Below are positions 1 through 10,439 of a stretch of 64,000 bases of DNA, piece after piece. Source of the DNA: Climacium dendroides (Eukaryota; Streptophyta; Bryopsida; Hypnales; Climaciaceae). The stretch spans positions 20,912,001 to 20,976,000 of the forward strand of contig OX467086.1 of assembly GCA_950106755.1 (NCBI GenBank), read 5' to 3'. The number at the start of each line of letters is the position of its first letter. Position 1 is the stretch's first letter. The translations under genes were made by a program, and so were the position numbers. Below the pieces are notes generated by a model that was given only the letters and a program-made list of their open reading frames with translations, did no database searches and had not been told where the DNA came from.

Positions 1-1276
1 CATAACCACTTGATGTTCAAATGCAACAAAGTTAGCATTTGATGTATTTAAAATACCTTCCTTTATCATTCGTCAGGATTCTAAATGCTGAAAATCAAGC
101 TACTTTCTTTAGTACCAACAATTGCCTATCCATTTGAATGAATGCTTTTTGATTCAAAGCCAAAATCCCATCAACCATTTCCTTTAAACAAAAAACTAAT
201 TAATGTCTTGAAAACTTCAATGTTAAATTGATATAAGATATCGATATAAATTGCTTTGTAAGGATTACTAGGCTTAGTATTGCCTCCATTGAACCCCCAC
301 AATGCACATTGAAGATCGATTTCATATAAAAATTTAAAAATTTTAATTTAATGAATGCAAATTAAGTACTTCATAAAGAGATTGTTAATTGTATAACTGA
401 TTTGATCATAAGATTTTCTTCACTAACACATATGATTCTAATAATTAAATAAAAAGATTTTAAAAATGGTATGAATTGTCAAAAATGATCAAATAATGTA
501 TCCTACCAACTTAGAGGAATTGGATTATAGACCACCTTCTTGAGATGTCATCAACTTACTTCTTTAGTAGGCAATTGATTATGAGTGGACACCTTTATGC
601 AATTTAATACCTCTTTCATTTTTTCTTTTGTTCAAACTTCATAATTGATGGTAGTCAATGATATATTCTCTTTTTTACACAAGCATTTGCTACATGGGTA
701 TAAATACATGTTTTTGTTATACATAAAGAATGTATAAAAGAAAACATACACAACAATAGTAGAATCCATAGAGTTGAAATTGGTATACGTGACAAAGACA
801 ATGAAGTCATCTTTGAAAGTTTGTCACCATAGCGTAGTTGTTCATCTAAAATTATGCAATGTTATCCAATGCAAACTTAAATTGCAAACTATTGAATATT
901 GACAAATGTAGGTTGAAATTTGATGACCTTGATCCTAAAAGGTCCCATTAGAATTTATATGTATGTACCATGCATAATCTTATGAATCCAAATAAAGAGA
1001 TTGAAATACAACACTATATTCACATGTATTGTATACTAATAATACTATGTACTATCGTACGAAGGTGTTTTTAAATCCAATCATGTAGTCAAATATGATA
1101 GTGCCAAAATATAGATTGCAAATACACAACCTAAAATACAAGGCTAGAAATGACCTTTGAAGCCTTTAAGAATCAATTCTATTTAGAATCTTTAAACTAA
1201 TGCTTTTCAGAACAAGGTTCCTTAGATTTTGTTATATTTTATATTCTTTCAATCCTAAAAAATACTAAGTCTTAAT
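1..1276. other. AT-rich intergenic DNA, no gene seen
   Basis: I find no open frame of useful length, no recognised protein motif and no clear terminal-repeat structure here. Base composition is uniformly AT-rich, as in the repeat-derived parts of the window. Confidence 0.5.
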
Positions 1277-2178
1277 AAGGCAATTGCAAAAAGCACCTAT
1301 TGATTTTGTTGTGTTTTCACAATACTTGTTTTTTTCTAAAGAACTTAAAAAAAAATTTAATCAAAAAATAAATAAAAATAAGGTTGATTTAAAGACCTTA
1401 AAGAAGATTTTTTGAAAATTCCAAACTGCACACATGGGTGATTGCAAGAAACACCTGTCGATTTTGTTGCATTTTCACAGTACTCATGGTTTTTCTTCTG
1501 TAGTACTTTAAAAATAGAAAACTAATTTTTTTTAAATTAAAAAAATATGAATTATATATATACTTCTAAAATGAAGGTTTGCAAGGAAGGAAATGTGTAG
1601 GAAAATTCTCTAACTAGGAGAACTTGAAAAGTACCAAATCTCAAGAAAATAGGACTTTTGATGTGAAAATTAGTTAAAAATAGTAAAAACAAGTAAATAC
1701 AAAAAATAAAAAGTGTCCATTTTTAAGAACTTTATGAAGATGGTCATTCACCAAAAAACTTACAAAAATAATATTTTATATGTTTCAAAATGCAAGCAGA
1801 AGGAAGCTCTCTTCGTAGACTTCCACACCACACAAAATTAATTATTTTTAAAAACCCTTCGGTGAAAAGTTGTATTTATATGTAAGGAAGAACTCCATAT
1901 AATTCTCTTGATGTAGGGTATATGAAAAAGGTACTCAAAAGTACTAAAAACCTCCAAATTGGTAAGTGTGACATTTATTTCGGGCCTATTTTTGGATAGT
2001 AAATTATTTTTGAAAATTACCAAAAAATCAAGGAAGTTGTAGAATAGTCATGAGTACCTTCCTTGTAAATCTTAAGTCATTCGAAGTTAAAACACAAAAG
2101 TTATGGCCAAAAAACAACTCAGCCCGCAACGTGTGACAGGAAATAGTATAAATGTTTCTTGCAATCACCCACATGTGG
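1277..2178. repeat. Short direct and inverted repeats
   Basis: A segment beginning near 1277 (GCAATTGCAAAAAGCACC and the following GATTTTGTTG...TTTTCACA block) recurs about 162 bp downstream near 1439. The second copy starts with CACATGGGTGATTGCAAG at 1431, and that motif returns in inverted orientation at about 2153-2176. The roughly 23-bp inverted match with 750 bp between could be an old terminal-repeat element, but I see no target duplication. Confidence 0.4.
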
Positions 2179-2640
2179 TAGAGTAAGGTAGTTGAAGCCA
2201 AAATCCCACCTTCATAATATTGTATAACTAGGCAATTGGTCCTTTCCATGCTAAAAAGGTATCATGCTTTGCTAGATACCTAGAAGAGACTTCTCTAGTT
2301 AATTCAAGGATTGGGGTTGATTGAAGAATAGTAGAAGATAATTTTCTTCAATGTAAAGGTCCTTTTTCAAAGATGCAAAAGGGACCCTTGTCTCATTCCT
2401 AAACAATGTTATATTGCATCTTCATAGCTCTTTAGGTACAACTCTCAAAATGAAAATGATTCTTACAAAGATTTTTGACTTGACATTTGAAATCCAAAAT
2501 TAATTCTACTACTTCTCAAAAACACACCATATAAATGCCATACAATATATCCAATTGGCAAGAAAAATGACATTGAAATATACATCGTGAATTTTGTTAA
2601 AATGGATATATTCCATGTGCCATTTTCAAACTGCGTGGTT

Positions 2641-2955
2641 TCAAACTACAAAAGCACCCTCTAGGACTAATATAGATTTCAAACATCTTGGATTGATATG
2701 GATCTCAGAAATTTAGGTTTGATATAGATATCAGATCACACGGTATCAAACTACAAAAGCACCCTCTAGGACTAATATAGATTTCAAACATCTTGGATTA
2801 ATATGGATCTCAGAAATTTAGGTTTGATATAGATTTCAGATCACACAGTCTGAACCTCAAAAGTGACATCTAGAAACAATATAGATTTCAAACATCTAAG
2901 AATGGTATAGATGTCAGACATCTAAGACCAGTATAGATTACAGAACTGTCTGCCC
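2641..2955. repeat. 105-bp tandem repeat, three copies
   Basis: The phrase TCAAACTACAAAAGCACC starts at 2641 and again at 2746; a diverged third copy starts at 2851, giving a period of exactly 105 bp. Copies 1 and 2 are nearly identical and copy 3 has diverged. Each unit contains shorter sub-repeats of the type ATAGATTTCAAACATCT. It is non-coding and marks the left border of the GC-raised island. Confidence 0.85.
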
Positions 2956-5339
2956 TGTAAAAGTGCCAAAGTTGAGTTGAGGAATGACTGCCATTTTAAC
3001 GAAATTCCCGATATAGCAGCTTGTAAGAGTCCGGTGTCGTAGCTGCTCAGATTGCAATCAGTCTTCTTCAGTTGGGAGTCTAGCCGTGAGCCAGATGTCA
3101 GATAGTCAAACTTGTCAACATATATGATGGATATGTGTGAAATTGTGATGCAGCTCCTCAATGTTGATTTCTCTGATATTCGGGTACAAGTACTTCCTCC
3201 TGGGCAGATTTTTTTGTTGAAATGAAATACTTTTGGGCAGTTTTGGCTCAGAGCTGCATGCCATATATGGCCGGTACGTACGAAGCTTACAGCTAGGTAG
3301 CTCCTGTCCATAACAACAATGTGCTTAGATTCTGCACTGGCTCTAGCTCGACAAGATATGATAATCGATCCGTTGGCTTGCTTTGGTGAAAGACGTCCAG
3401 GGCCGGTACGTACGTCTAAGCCTCGATCAAAGACCTCCCGGCCATTCTCAGTCTACGTACTGACTCTAGCTTAACTTACATCTTAGAAGTTGAGCAGGGG
3501 CTTGCAGTACTAACGGCTGGCATGGAACGTCAACAGCATGTCTGTCAAGTTCTCTCGATCTCTCGAACTTGACTATTTTGGGGTTGTTACAAGACCAGAC
3601 ACCAATGCATGCTAGCTACACTGCCACGAATCGACCAACATCAAAGTACTGACCGGCACCTACTAACTTAGCAATCTTAAATATCAATTTCGTTGTATTG
3701 GTGGAAGCTTCACGATATATATAATTAGCCAATTTTTCAGATGGGCGACTGGGCGTACGAATGAAATTTAACTTAAATTTTAGTAAGACTTTTGTGCAGA
3801 CAAATTGTGCTGCTGGTCCGAGCCAGGCCGGTAATGCACGTAATTGCTAAGATTGATTGCAATGTAACATAATTGACTTTGTTAGAAGGAGAAGGACTCT
3901 TTACATTGAGATTGTTGTACGTGAAAAGTTTGTTTTATCAAAACTCCACAGCAAATTTGAGCAAAAGAATTGCCTCTACCTGAAGGAGCTAGATAATTGC
4001 AGTAGTATAAACTGATCGTGAAGTCGTTTGACGAAGAGTGATAATTTGAGGGATGCCGGCCTACTTCAGAATCTAATTAACGTGCCTTGAAGGTAATTAA
4101 AACACCACTGCTGAGATATGTTTTGTTTTTATTCACTAGAGAAATCATGGTCTGCATTATATACATTACTACCCACGGCAGTTAAAATTAGGTGTTCTCA
4201 CTGTAATCCATCTCAAGGCTTTCTTCTTCTTCCATCGATATCCCTTTCCTTAATCCTTACCCTATTTTTGCAGTTTTTGACAAACGGATACCTTCATTGT
4301 CACACCTCGATCAGCTAGCAAGCAACTCGCAAGTGGCATGCAATTAATGTTACCCGTCCTTTTTCACAGGTTCGCTGGTCTGTATCGTGAAGGGCACTAG
4401 CTAGCTTGCTCGCAGAGTGCAAGTCTGTAAAAAGTCAACTCGTCATTATGATTCGCTTTTTGGTGATGATCGATGTTGCAGAAATCAGCGGGTCTCTCAA
4501 CGCACAACTTACCCCCAATGCATGCTTCAGTTTCTGCAGGGCACCGACCGACCGAGACAGACAGAGATCGATCGAGAGGGTACGGGAGGGAGGGAGTGCA
4601 GATCGAGCTAGATAAGTTAAGCTTCGTGGTTGCATTGCAATTGCCGGTTGTCGATGCGCTGGTGGCCTGGATTTCGTTTTATTGATAGAATAATAACTAA
4701 GGTTTTAGACTTTTAGGCAGACTACCCAATACCACCATTTACCCAATTCCGCCACCTACAGGTTCCTCCCATTTCCGTCACTAACCCATCTATTACCACA
4801 ATCTTATTAATCCTTCATCGTGATGGCAATGCACTTGGGGAGCGCAAACATCAGCCCAAGCTTCAACAATGGTGTGGTCATGCTTCAACAAGGGTCCACT
4901 CACAGTTTTACATTTCAGCTTTGAAAAATCACAAAAAATTCAATTCTAGTCGGAATGTCTTCATTCTTTTTGCAATTGACTTCTCTCGATCTCTGAAAAA
5001 TGTGAGCTGGAAAATAGCTTCTTCAAAGTACCTAGATAGCAAGTCTGTGTGGTAATGGATAGTTCGACCTTATATAACTTATGTTCCCACCACCAAACTC
5101 GCATGCGAATCGCACCTGAACTCTCTGCTCTGCGCTGCCTGACCTGACTTGACTGACACAGTAGTGCAGGCAGACATGGCAGGCTTTACGTTCCATCTTC
5201 CAAGGTCAATTGCCACTCAAGGCCGGGCCACACAACAGACTGATCCAACCAGCACTTTTTTTTTCTAAGGCACTAAGGTAGGAAGGTAGGTAGGAGGCTC
5301 AGAAATAGTTTGTTTTTTTTAACAGTAGAGGCTTGCTCA
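2956..5339. other. GC-raised, low-repeat island of unknown role
   Basis: This stretch is clearly less AT-rich than its surroundings and lacks the terminal repeats seen elsewhere. It holds several GTAC clusters: GGCCGGTACGTACG occurs near 3270 and again near 3400, and CTACGTAC near 3453. It also has GCTAGCTAG runs and a GATCGATCGAGAG segment near 4565. Short open frames are present (a 129-codon one on the minus strand at 2922-3311), but none has a recognisable motif. It could be an upstream regulatory region, a non-coding transcript or a decayed gene; I cannot choose. Confidence 0.4.
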
Positions 5340-5857
5340 CACTACACTAAAATTGGTAAATAGTGTTGGGTGATAATTAGTGTTGTTCCCTGTTTTTTAC
5401 CCCCAACACTATTTTTCAACTTATGTGTAAATAGTGTTGGGGCACTTAATTGATGTCATAAAAATCTGTCCCTTCCCTGCAAAACTGTAATTTATGCCCC
5501 CCGCCGTAAAAATCTGTCTCTTCCCTACAAAATTGTAATTATTGCTTCCCGCCATGAAAATCTATCCCTTTCCAAGAAAACTGTAATTTTTGCCTCCCAC
5601 TGCAAAAATCTGTCCTTTCCCTGCAAAACTGTAATTTTAGCCTCCCGTCGTGAAAATTTGTTCTTTCTCTGCAAAATTGTAATTTTTGCCTTCTGTCGTG
5701 AAAATCTGTCCCTTTCCTAGAAAACTGTAATTTATTATAGAGCTAAAATAGTGTTAGAATGGGATAATTTTCATCTAACACTAACCTTGCAAATCACAAT
5801 TAGTGTTAGTGTTGACAATTAGTGTTGCCAACACTATTTACCAATTTTAGTGTAGTG
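5340..5857. mobile_element. CACTA-type MITE, 518 bp
   Basis: The left end reads CACTACACTAAAATTGGTAA and the right end is its reverse complement, giving a terminal inverted repeat of about 30 bp that starts CACTA and ends TAGTG. Flanking triplets are TCA (5337-5339) and GCA (5858-5860), a 3-bp target duplication with one mismatch. Subterminal AGTGTTG motifs occur in both orientations. No coding capacity. The second element of this family, at 40986-41882, has a very similar end. Confidence 0.85.
5458..5740. repeat. About 48-bp tandem repeat inside the CACTA MITE
   Basis: Six diverged copies of a unit containing AAAATCTGTCCCTTCC, then GCAAAACTGTAATTTTTGCC, repeat at 47-50 bp spacing through the middle of the element. 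They account for more than half of its length. Confidence 0.8.
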
Positions 5858-5879
5858 GCACATTTATGGAGGGATTAGT

Positions 5880-6458
5880 TCAGATAGGCTAAAATCATAT
5901 GACAATAGCAACAAATCACCAGAAAAAAAACCCTGTTCAGAGACCACTCACATAAATGTTGGTCTGTCTTATTTTCATGTATTTCCTTGGATGGGAATAT
6001 TTTTAGCTCATTTTTCAGAAAAAGAGAAATAGATGAGGAATATAACACAAGTGGTTTCATATTTTTTTGAAGCATTTTTGAATTACTTATGAAACGAGTT
6101 GTGTCATAGGCCTACATTTATAACCTTAGGTCTTCTATAAACCATTCACTTGCAACTTCTAAAGGAAGATGGGGTAAGCAAAGACAACGATTGACTCTTG
6201 TAAATTTTCAAAGATTTGGGGCATAGGCACTTGTTTATGACCATCTAGGTCTTCCAAAATTTGTCCACTTGCAACTTGTAAAGAGATGTAAAGAAATCAA
6301 AGACAATGCTTGGCTCTTGCAATAAGAAAATTATTTTTTCTCAATGCATTCAATAGCTTAAGTGGTTCATTTAAAGATCATATCATCTCCATTTTCTAGC
6401 TAATAATAGGGGCAATTTGAAGGAGAGGGACAGTTTTATAGCAACCTACTTTAGATTG
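5880..6458. mobile_element. Degraded member of the TA-flanked GCTCTAAAA family
   Basis: From about 5990 to 6458 this aligns by eye along most of its length with the element at 59279-59692. Shared blocks include ACAAGTGGTTTCATATTTTT, TTGGGGCATAGGCA, GTCCACTTGCAACTTGTAAA and GGAGAGGG...TTTTATAGCA. The right end resembles the family terminus. The left end near 5880 is poorly preserved, so that boundary is uncertain. Confidence 0.6.
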
Positions 6459-7006
6459 AACCATTTCAAAATAAATCTCTACTCTTCACCAAATAAAAAT
6501 AGTACTTTTTTAATAAGAAATTTTCTAAAGTGTGGATGAAGTCACCAAATGTGGATGAAAAAGTGCATGCATGTAATTGAAAAGTATTTTTTGGTCAAAA
6601 AGATGAATGAATGTAGAAATATATTGCTTCAACAAATTATAAGTAATTGCTATCTCAGCATTTTTTTCAAAAAAGTTAAAAAAAATCTCACATTGAACTA
6701 GTTGTTGTTTCAATGGGGGAATCGCATGCAAGGACTTTTTTCTTATGTAGTGCAAAAAACCATCTTCAATGAAGTGATCATTACAAAAAATCTGGACCTT
6801 ATGCAAAGATGTTTGACTTTTAGAAGATGTGCAATTTTTTTTTCTTTTAAATTTTTTTTAGTCCCTAGTCTTGAGTGACACATCCTCATGTACTGAAATG
6901 GCCTTGCGCAAGGTCTAGATTTCTTATAATGGTAGTTGATATATTTATATAAATGGATGAAAAATGCAAATGGAACTTAAATTATTCATCCCAAAGAGTG
7001 TACATT

Positions 7007-7105
7007 CATGGTTGTCATACTGGACTAGAGAGGTACATTTGATGAATAGTAACTCGTCCTACAGGACAAGAAATGAATAGTAACTTGTCCAGTATGACAA
7101 CCATG
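7007..7105. mobile_element. Small foldback MITE with 8-bp target duplication
   Basis: The ends are CATGGTTGTCATACTGGAC and its exact reverse complement. The 8 bases on each side are identical (TGTACATT at 6999-7006 and 7106-7113). The 8-bp duplication and a terminus starting CA suggest the hAT superfamily. The element is only 99 bp, has no coding capacity, and shares its terminus with the larger foldback 370 bp downstream. Confidence 0.88.
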
Positions 7106-7476
7106 TGTACATTTATCCAAAAAAGAACAATATTTGTCCTAAGTTTATGTAGCAAATGAACATTTTCATCCACTAAAATTAGGGGAATATATCACCATAT
7201 AATCCCTCAAATTTTTTAGATCATTTTTTTATCAATATATTGCTAAAATAACCATTGCTTGCATCTTGAAAAGGGACCAAAAATACTCAAATAGATGAAA
7301 ATGTTGACAATAAGAAGTTAAAATTTTAGTTGAATTTTAGTACTTCCAAATTAAAATAAATATAGTTGTTACATGTTTTTTTGCCAACTTAAAGTAGGTT
7401 ATAAAACCACTAGCCATTCTTTTGGAGGCTAAATAGTGCTAAATGTCATCAAATCTTTTGAACAAGCTATAAAGCT

Positions 7477-7736
7477 CACGGTTGTCATATCGGACAGAAT
7501 CTTACTGTTCACAGACAAATCGAGGGAATTAGGGTTGACTGGCTGCAAACTTTGGAGGCCAATAACTTTTGGAAAAATTATTCAAATTGGGCATATGAGA
7601 TGCCGAAAAACATCTCATATGCCCAATTTGGATAATTTTTTCAAAAGTTATTGGCCTCCAAAGTTTGCAACTAGTCAACCTTGATTCGCCCGATTCGTCC
7701 GTGAACAGTAAGATTCTGTCCGATATGACAACCGTG
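7477..7736. mobile_element. Near-perfect 260-bp foldback element with 8-bp target duplication
   Basis: Left arm 7477-7602 and right arm 7611-7736 are reverse complements over about 126 bp with few mismatches, separated by an 8-base loop. The tips are CACGGTTGTCATATCGGACA and its exact complement. ATAAAGCT flanks both sides (7469-7476 and 7737-7744), an exact 8-bp target duplication typical of hAT insertions. The arm similarity indicates recent formation. An 82-codon open frame across it is incidental. Confidence 0.92.
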
Positions 7737-7744
7737 ATAAAGCT

Positions 7745-8768
7745 ATAGATTATTTATCATATTTATATCAATTGTGTTGAAAATAGTTAGAAATTACGTT
7801 GTGGAGTGGCTATTGATCAAATAGAAACAAAAACCTTTTGATAAGGATTTTAATTTTAAATTCATCAATTTTTGGATTGACCAAAACTCAAAAGGTCTTC
7901 TAGATGTCATGGAACTAGAAATGGGGCCCTTAGATTTGGTTTGTAGTTTCCTATCATTAACATTGGGCTTTTATATATGATTCCATTAAACACTTATACT
8001 ATTTACTTTGTTTTGGTCCAATATTGCTTATTTTTTGGAAGTATTTATAAATTAGAATTTTTTTTTTAAAAATAAAATAAAAATGGAATATACTTAGAGA
8101 GTGAAGGAGATCATACCCCTAGAATGACATTAAAATCATTAATAAACATTAAAATTGATACTACTTCCTCTTTTCATTGTCTATTTGTGAGAGTTTTTTG
8201 GAAATGAGATTCCATAAAAAATGAAGACAAACTATATATGGATGTCTCTAAGTATGTATATGCACAAGTGGTACAACGCAATAATTTTTGTACATAGCTA
8301 GAGGAAACTATATTTATTATTTTTAGGTGTCTTTTGCACAACCACTTCACATTGAAAGCGGAAGCAAATTCCTTGGAGCTCATCCCCAAATCATTAATTT
8401 TGGATATTCTAAACTTAAAAATATATGAAAATTTAATTTTAATAAATTAATAAAATTAAATATTAAATATTATTTTAAAATTTTTGACTAAAAAAACAAA
8501 AGTAAAAATATCATATATATATTTTTGATTAAAAATTTGTCGACTATATAATTCAAAGTTATGGTAGAAGACATGAGGTATATACAATATCTAATATCCA
8601 AACATTATAAGTGCGATTTTATGGAATCATCCTTTCACCCCTTTTCTTTTGAAATTAAAAAAATAAAAATTACAAAGTAATTATACACTTTGGTATACAA
8701 AAGTTCCATCATACACTAGAGGTGCATAATAATGCTTGATTTGCAATGGTTTGCATTAGTATATCCAG

Positions 8769-8771
<3 letters not shown>
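7745..8771. other. AT-rich DNA, no gene seen
   Basis: No coding motif and no repeat with clear ends. Short frames here carry no recognisable sequence. Confidence 0.45.

Positions 8772-8802
<31 letters not shown>
8772..8802. repeat. (TA)n microsatellite
   Basis: An uninterrupted alternating TA run of about 30 bases, ending at TGCATTTTTT. Confidence 0.9.
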
Positions 8803-8804
<2 letters not shown>

Positions 8805-8859
8805 TTTTTTTTAAATTGAAAAAAATTATATTCATTATTATACTACTAAAATCACAAGG

Positions 8860-9012
8860 CCTTTCATAATATCACATTTTTACATTGTGTGGTATTACAG
8901 AGGTCCAATCTCTCTGTAATATCACATTTGTATACAATATGATATTATAGATTTTCAACAGCCATTTCACCTTTATAATATCACACAGTGTAAAAATGTG
9001 ATATTACAAAGG
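8860..9012. mobile_element. 153-bp TIR element (MITE-like)
   Basis: The left end CCTTTCATAATATCACATTT and the complement of the right end, CCTTTGTAATATCACATTTT, pair over about 43 bp. Two further ATAATATCACA copies lie inside. No clear target duplication was found, so the superfamily is open. Confidence 0.7.
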
Positions 9013-9362
9013 TACAGAGGTTTCATATATCTTGGCTTCACACTTCATTTTACTTCCACAATTCTAGGATTTGAATGTTGAAGCTTTGAATGTTCTCAAT
9101 TCTAATGTTCTTTTCTTACTACCAAATGATTTGAAGCTTTGTTATATCGAAGCAATTTGGGATTCTACAACAAAGTATTTACAGTCTTTGCAATCTCACA
9201 AATTTGCATTTCAATTTTTCAATTTTCATTACCATTGTTTGTGAGTGAAGAAATTTATCAAGTGGTGATGTTCTTGAGCTCAACAATACCTTCAATGTAT
9301 TTTCTTTACATTTGTTTTGAGCAAAATTGAATTCATATATAAAATGGTGAATTGATGATTTG

Positions 9363-10080
9363 AACATTGAGTTTCATTTGAACAATTTGAGTGTTATTTG
9401 AGTTTCAATTTGATCAAATTTTAAGAGATTGATGTAATTAGAGCCAAATTGGAGCAATTGGAGCAATTGGAGCATTCTTAAAGCAATTTGATCTAATTTG
9501 AGCTTAATGTGAGCAATTTGACCTAATTTGATCTAATGTGAGCAATTTGACCTAATTTGATCTAATGTGAGCAATTTGAGCTTCATTTGAACAAATTAAG
9601 TATAATTTGAGTTTCAGTTAACTTCATTTTAAGAGGTTGACATAATTGGAGCTAAATTAAAGCATTTTTAGAGCAATTTGACCTAATTTGATCTAATGTG
9701 AGCAATTTGAACTTCATTTGATGTAATGTGATCAATTTGAGCTTCATTTGAACAAATTAAATATAATTTGAGCTTCAATTAACTTGATTTCAAGAGATTG
9801 ACATAATTAAAACCAAATTGAAGCAATTGGAGCATTCTTAAAATCATTAGATCTAATTTCACCTTAATGTCAACAATGTGACCTAGTGTGATCAATTTGA
9901 GCATCATTTGAACAATTTGAGTGTAATTTGAGCTTCAATTCAAATGAATTGTAAGAATTTGAATTAAATAGAGCCTAATAGGAGCAATTGGAGCAATTTT
10001 TTGAAACAATTTGACCTAATTTCACCTTAATGTTCACAATGTGACCTAATTTCCTCTTAATATCAACAAATTAATTTGAC
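9363..10080. repeat. Higher-order tandem array of AATTTGA-type units
   Basis: Short units such as GAGCAATTTGACCTAATTTG repeat many times. They sit within a longer period of about 155-215 bp: the block GAGCTTCATTTGAACAA recurs near 9370, 9585, 9740 and 9900, followed each time by an AAGAGATTGACATAATT-like block. It lies directly upstream of the Helitron remnant and may be part of it or an independent minisatellite. Confidence 0.75.
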
Positions 10081-10439
10081 CAAATGTGTTTGTGTTTTTT
10101 ATATGTAGTAAAAATTTGGAGTGGGAGCACTTGAAATATGGTGGAGTATATTCAAAAGGTGCAAGTTTTTAAAGTACAAGTTCTATAAGTAAGTCTTCAA
10201 CTTTTTTTCTACATTTGTATGTTAGGAATTTTTTTTTAGGGTTTATGATCTAGGAATTTATATTTCTACTTTAACTCTAATCTTTTTAGATTGAATATTA
10301 TACACATTCTATCTTTTAGGGATTTTAGGCTTTGTTGTTTAGGAATTTGTATTCCTATTTTAAACCCTTATATAATTAAAGAATTTAGGATATTTTCTAC
10401 CCTAATTTAAACTTGTGATTTTTATTAATTATAGATTAT

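Noticed and set aside
3805..3835. GGTCCGAGCCAGGCCGG, reminiscent of a miR166-like segment
   Set aside because: Only partial similarity and no facing arm to form a precursor stem.
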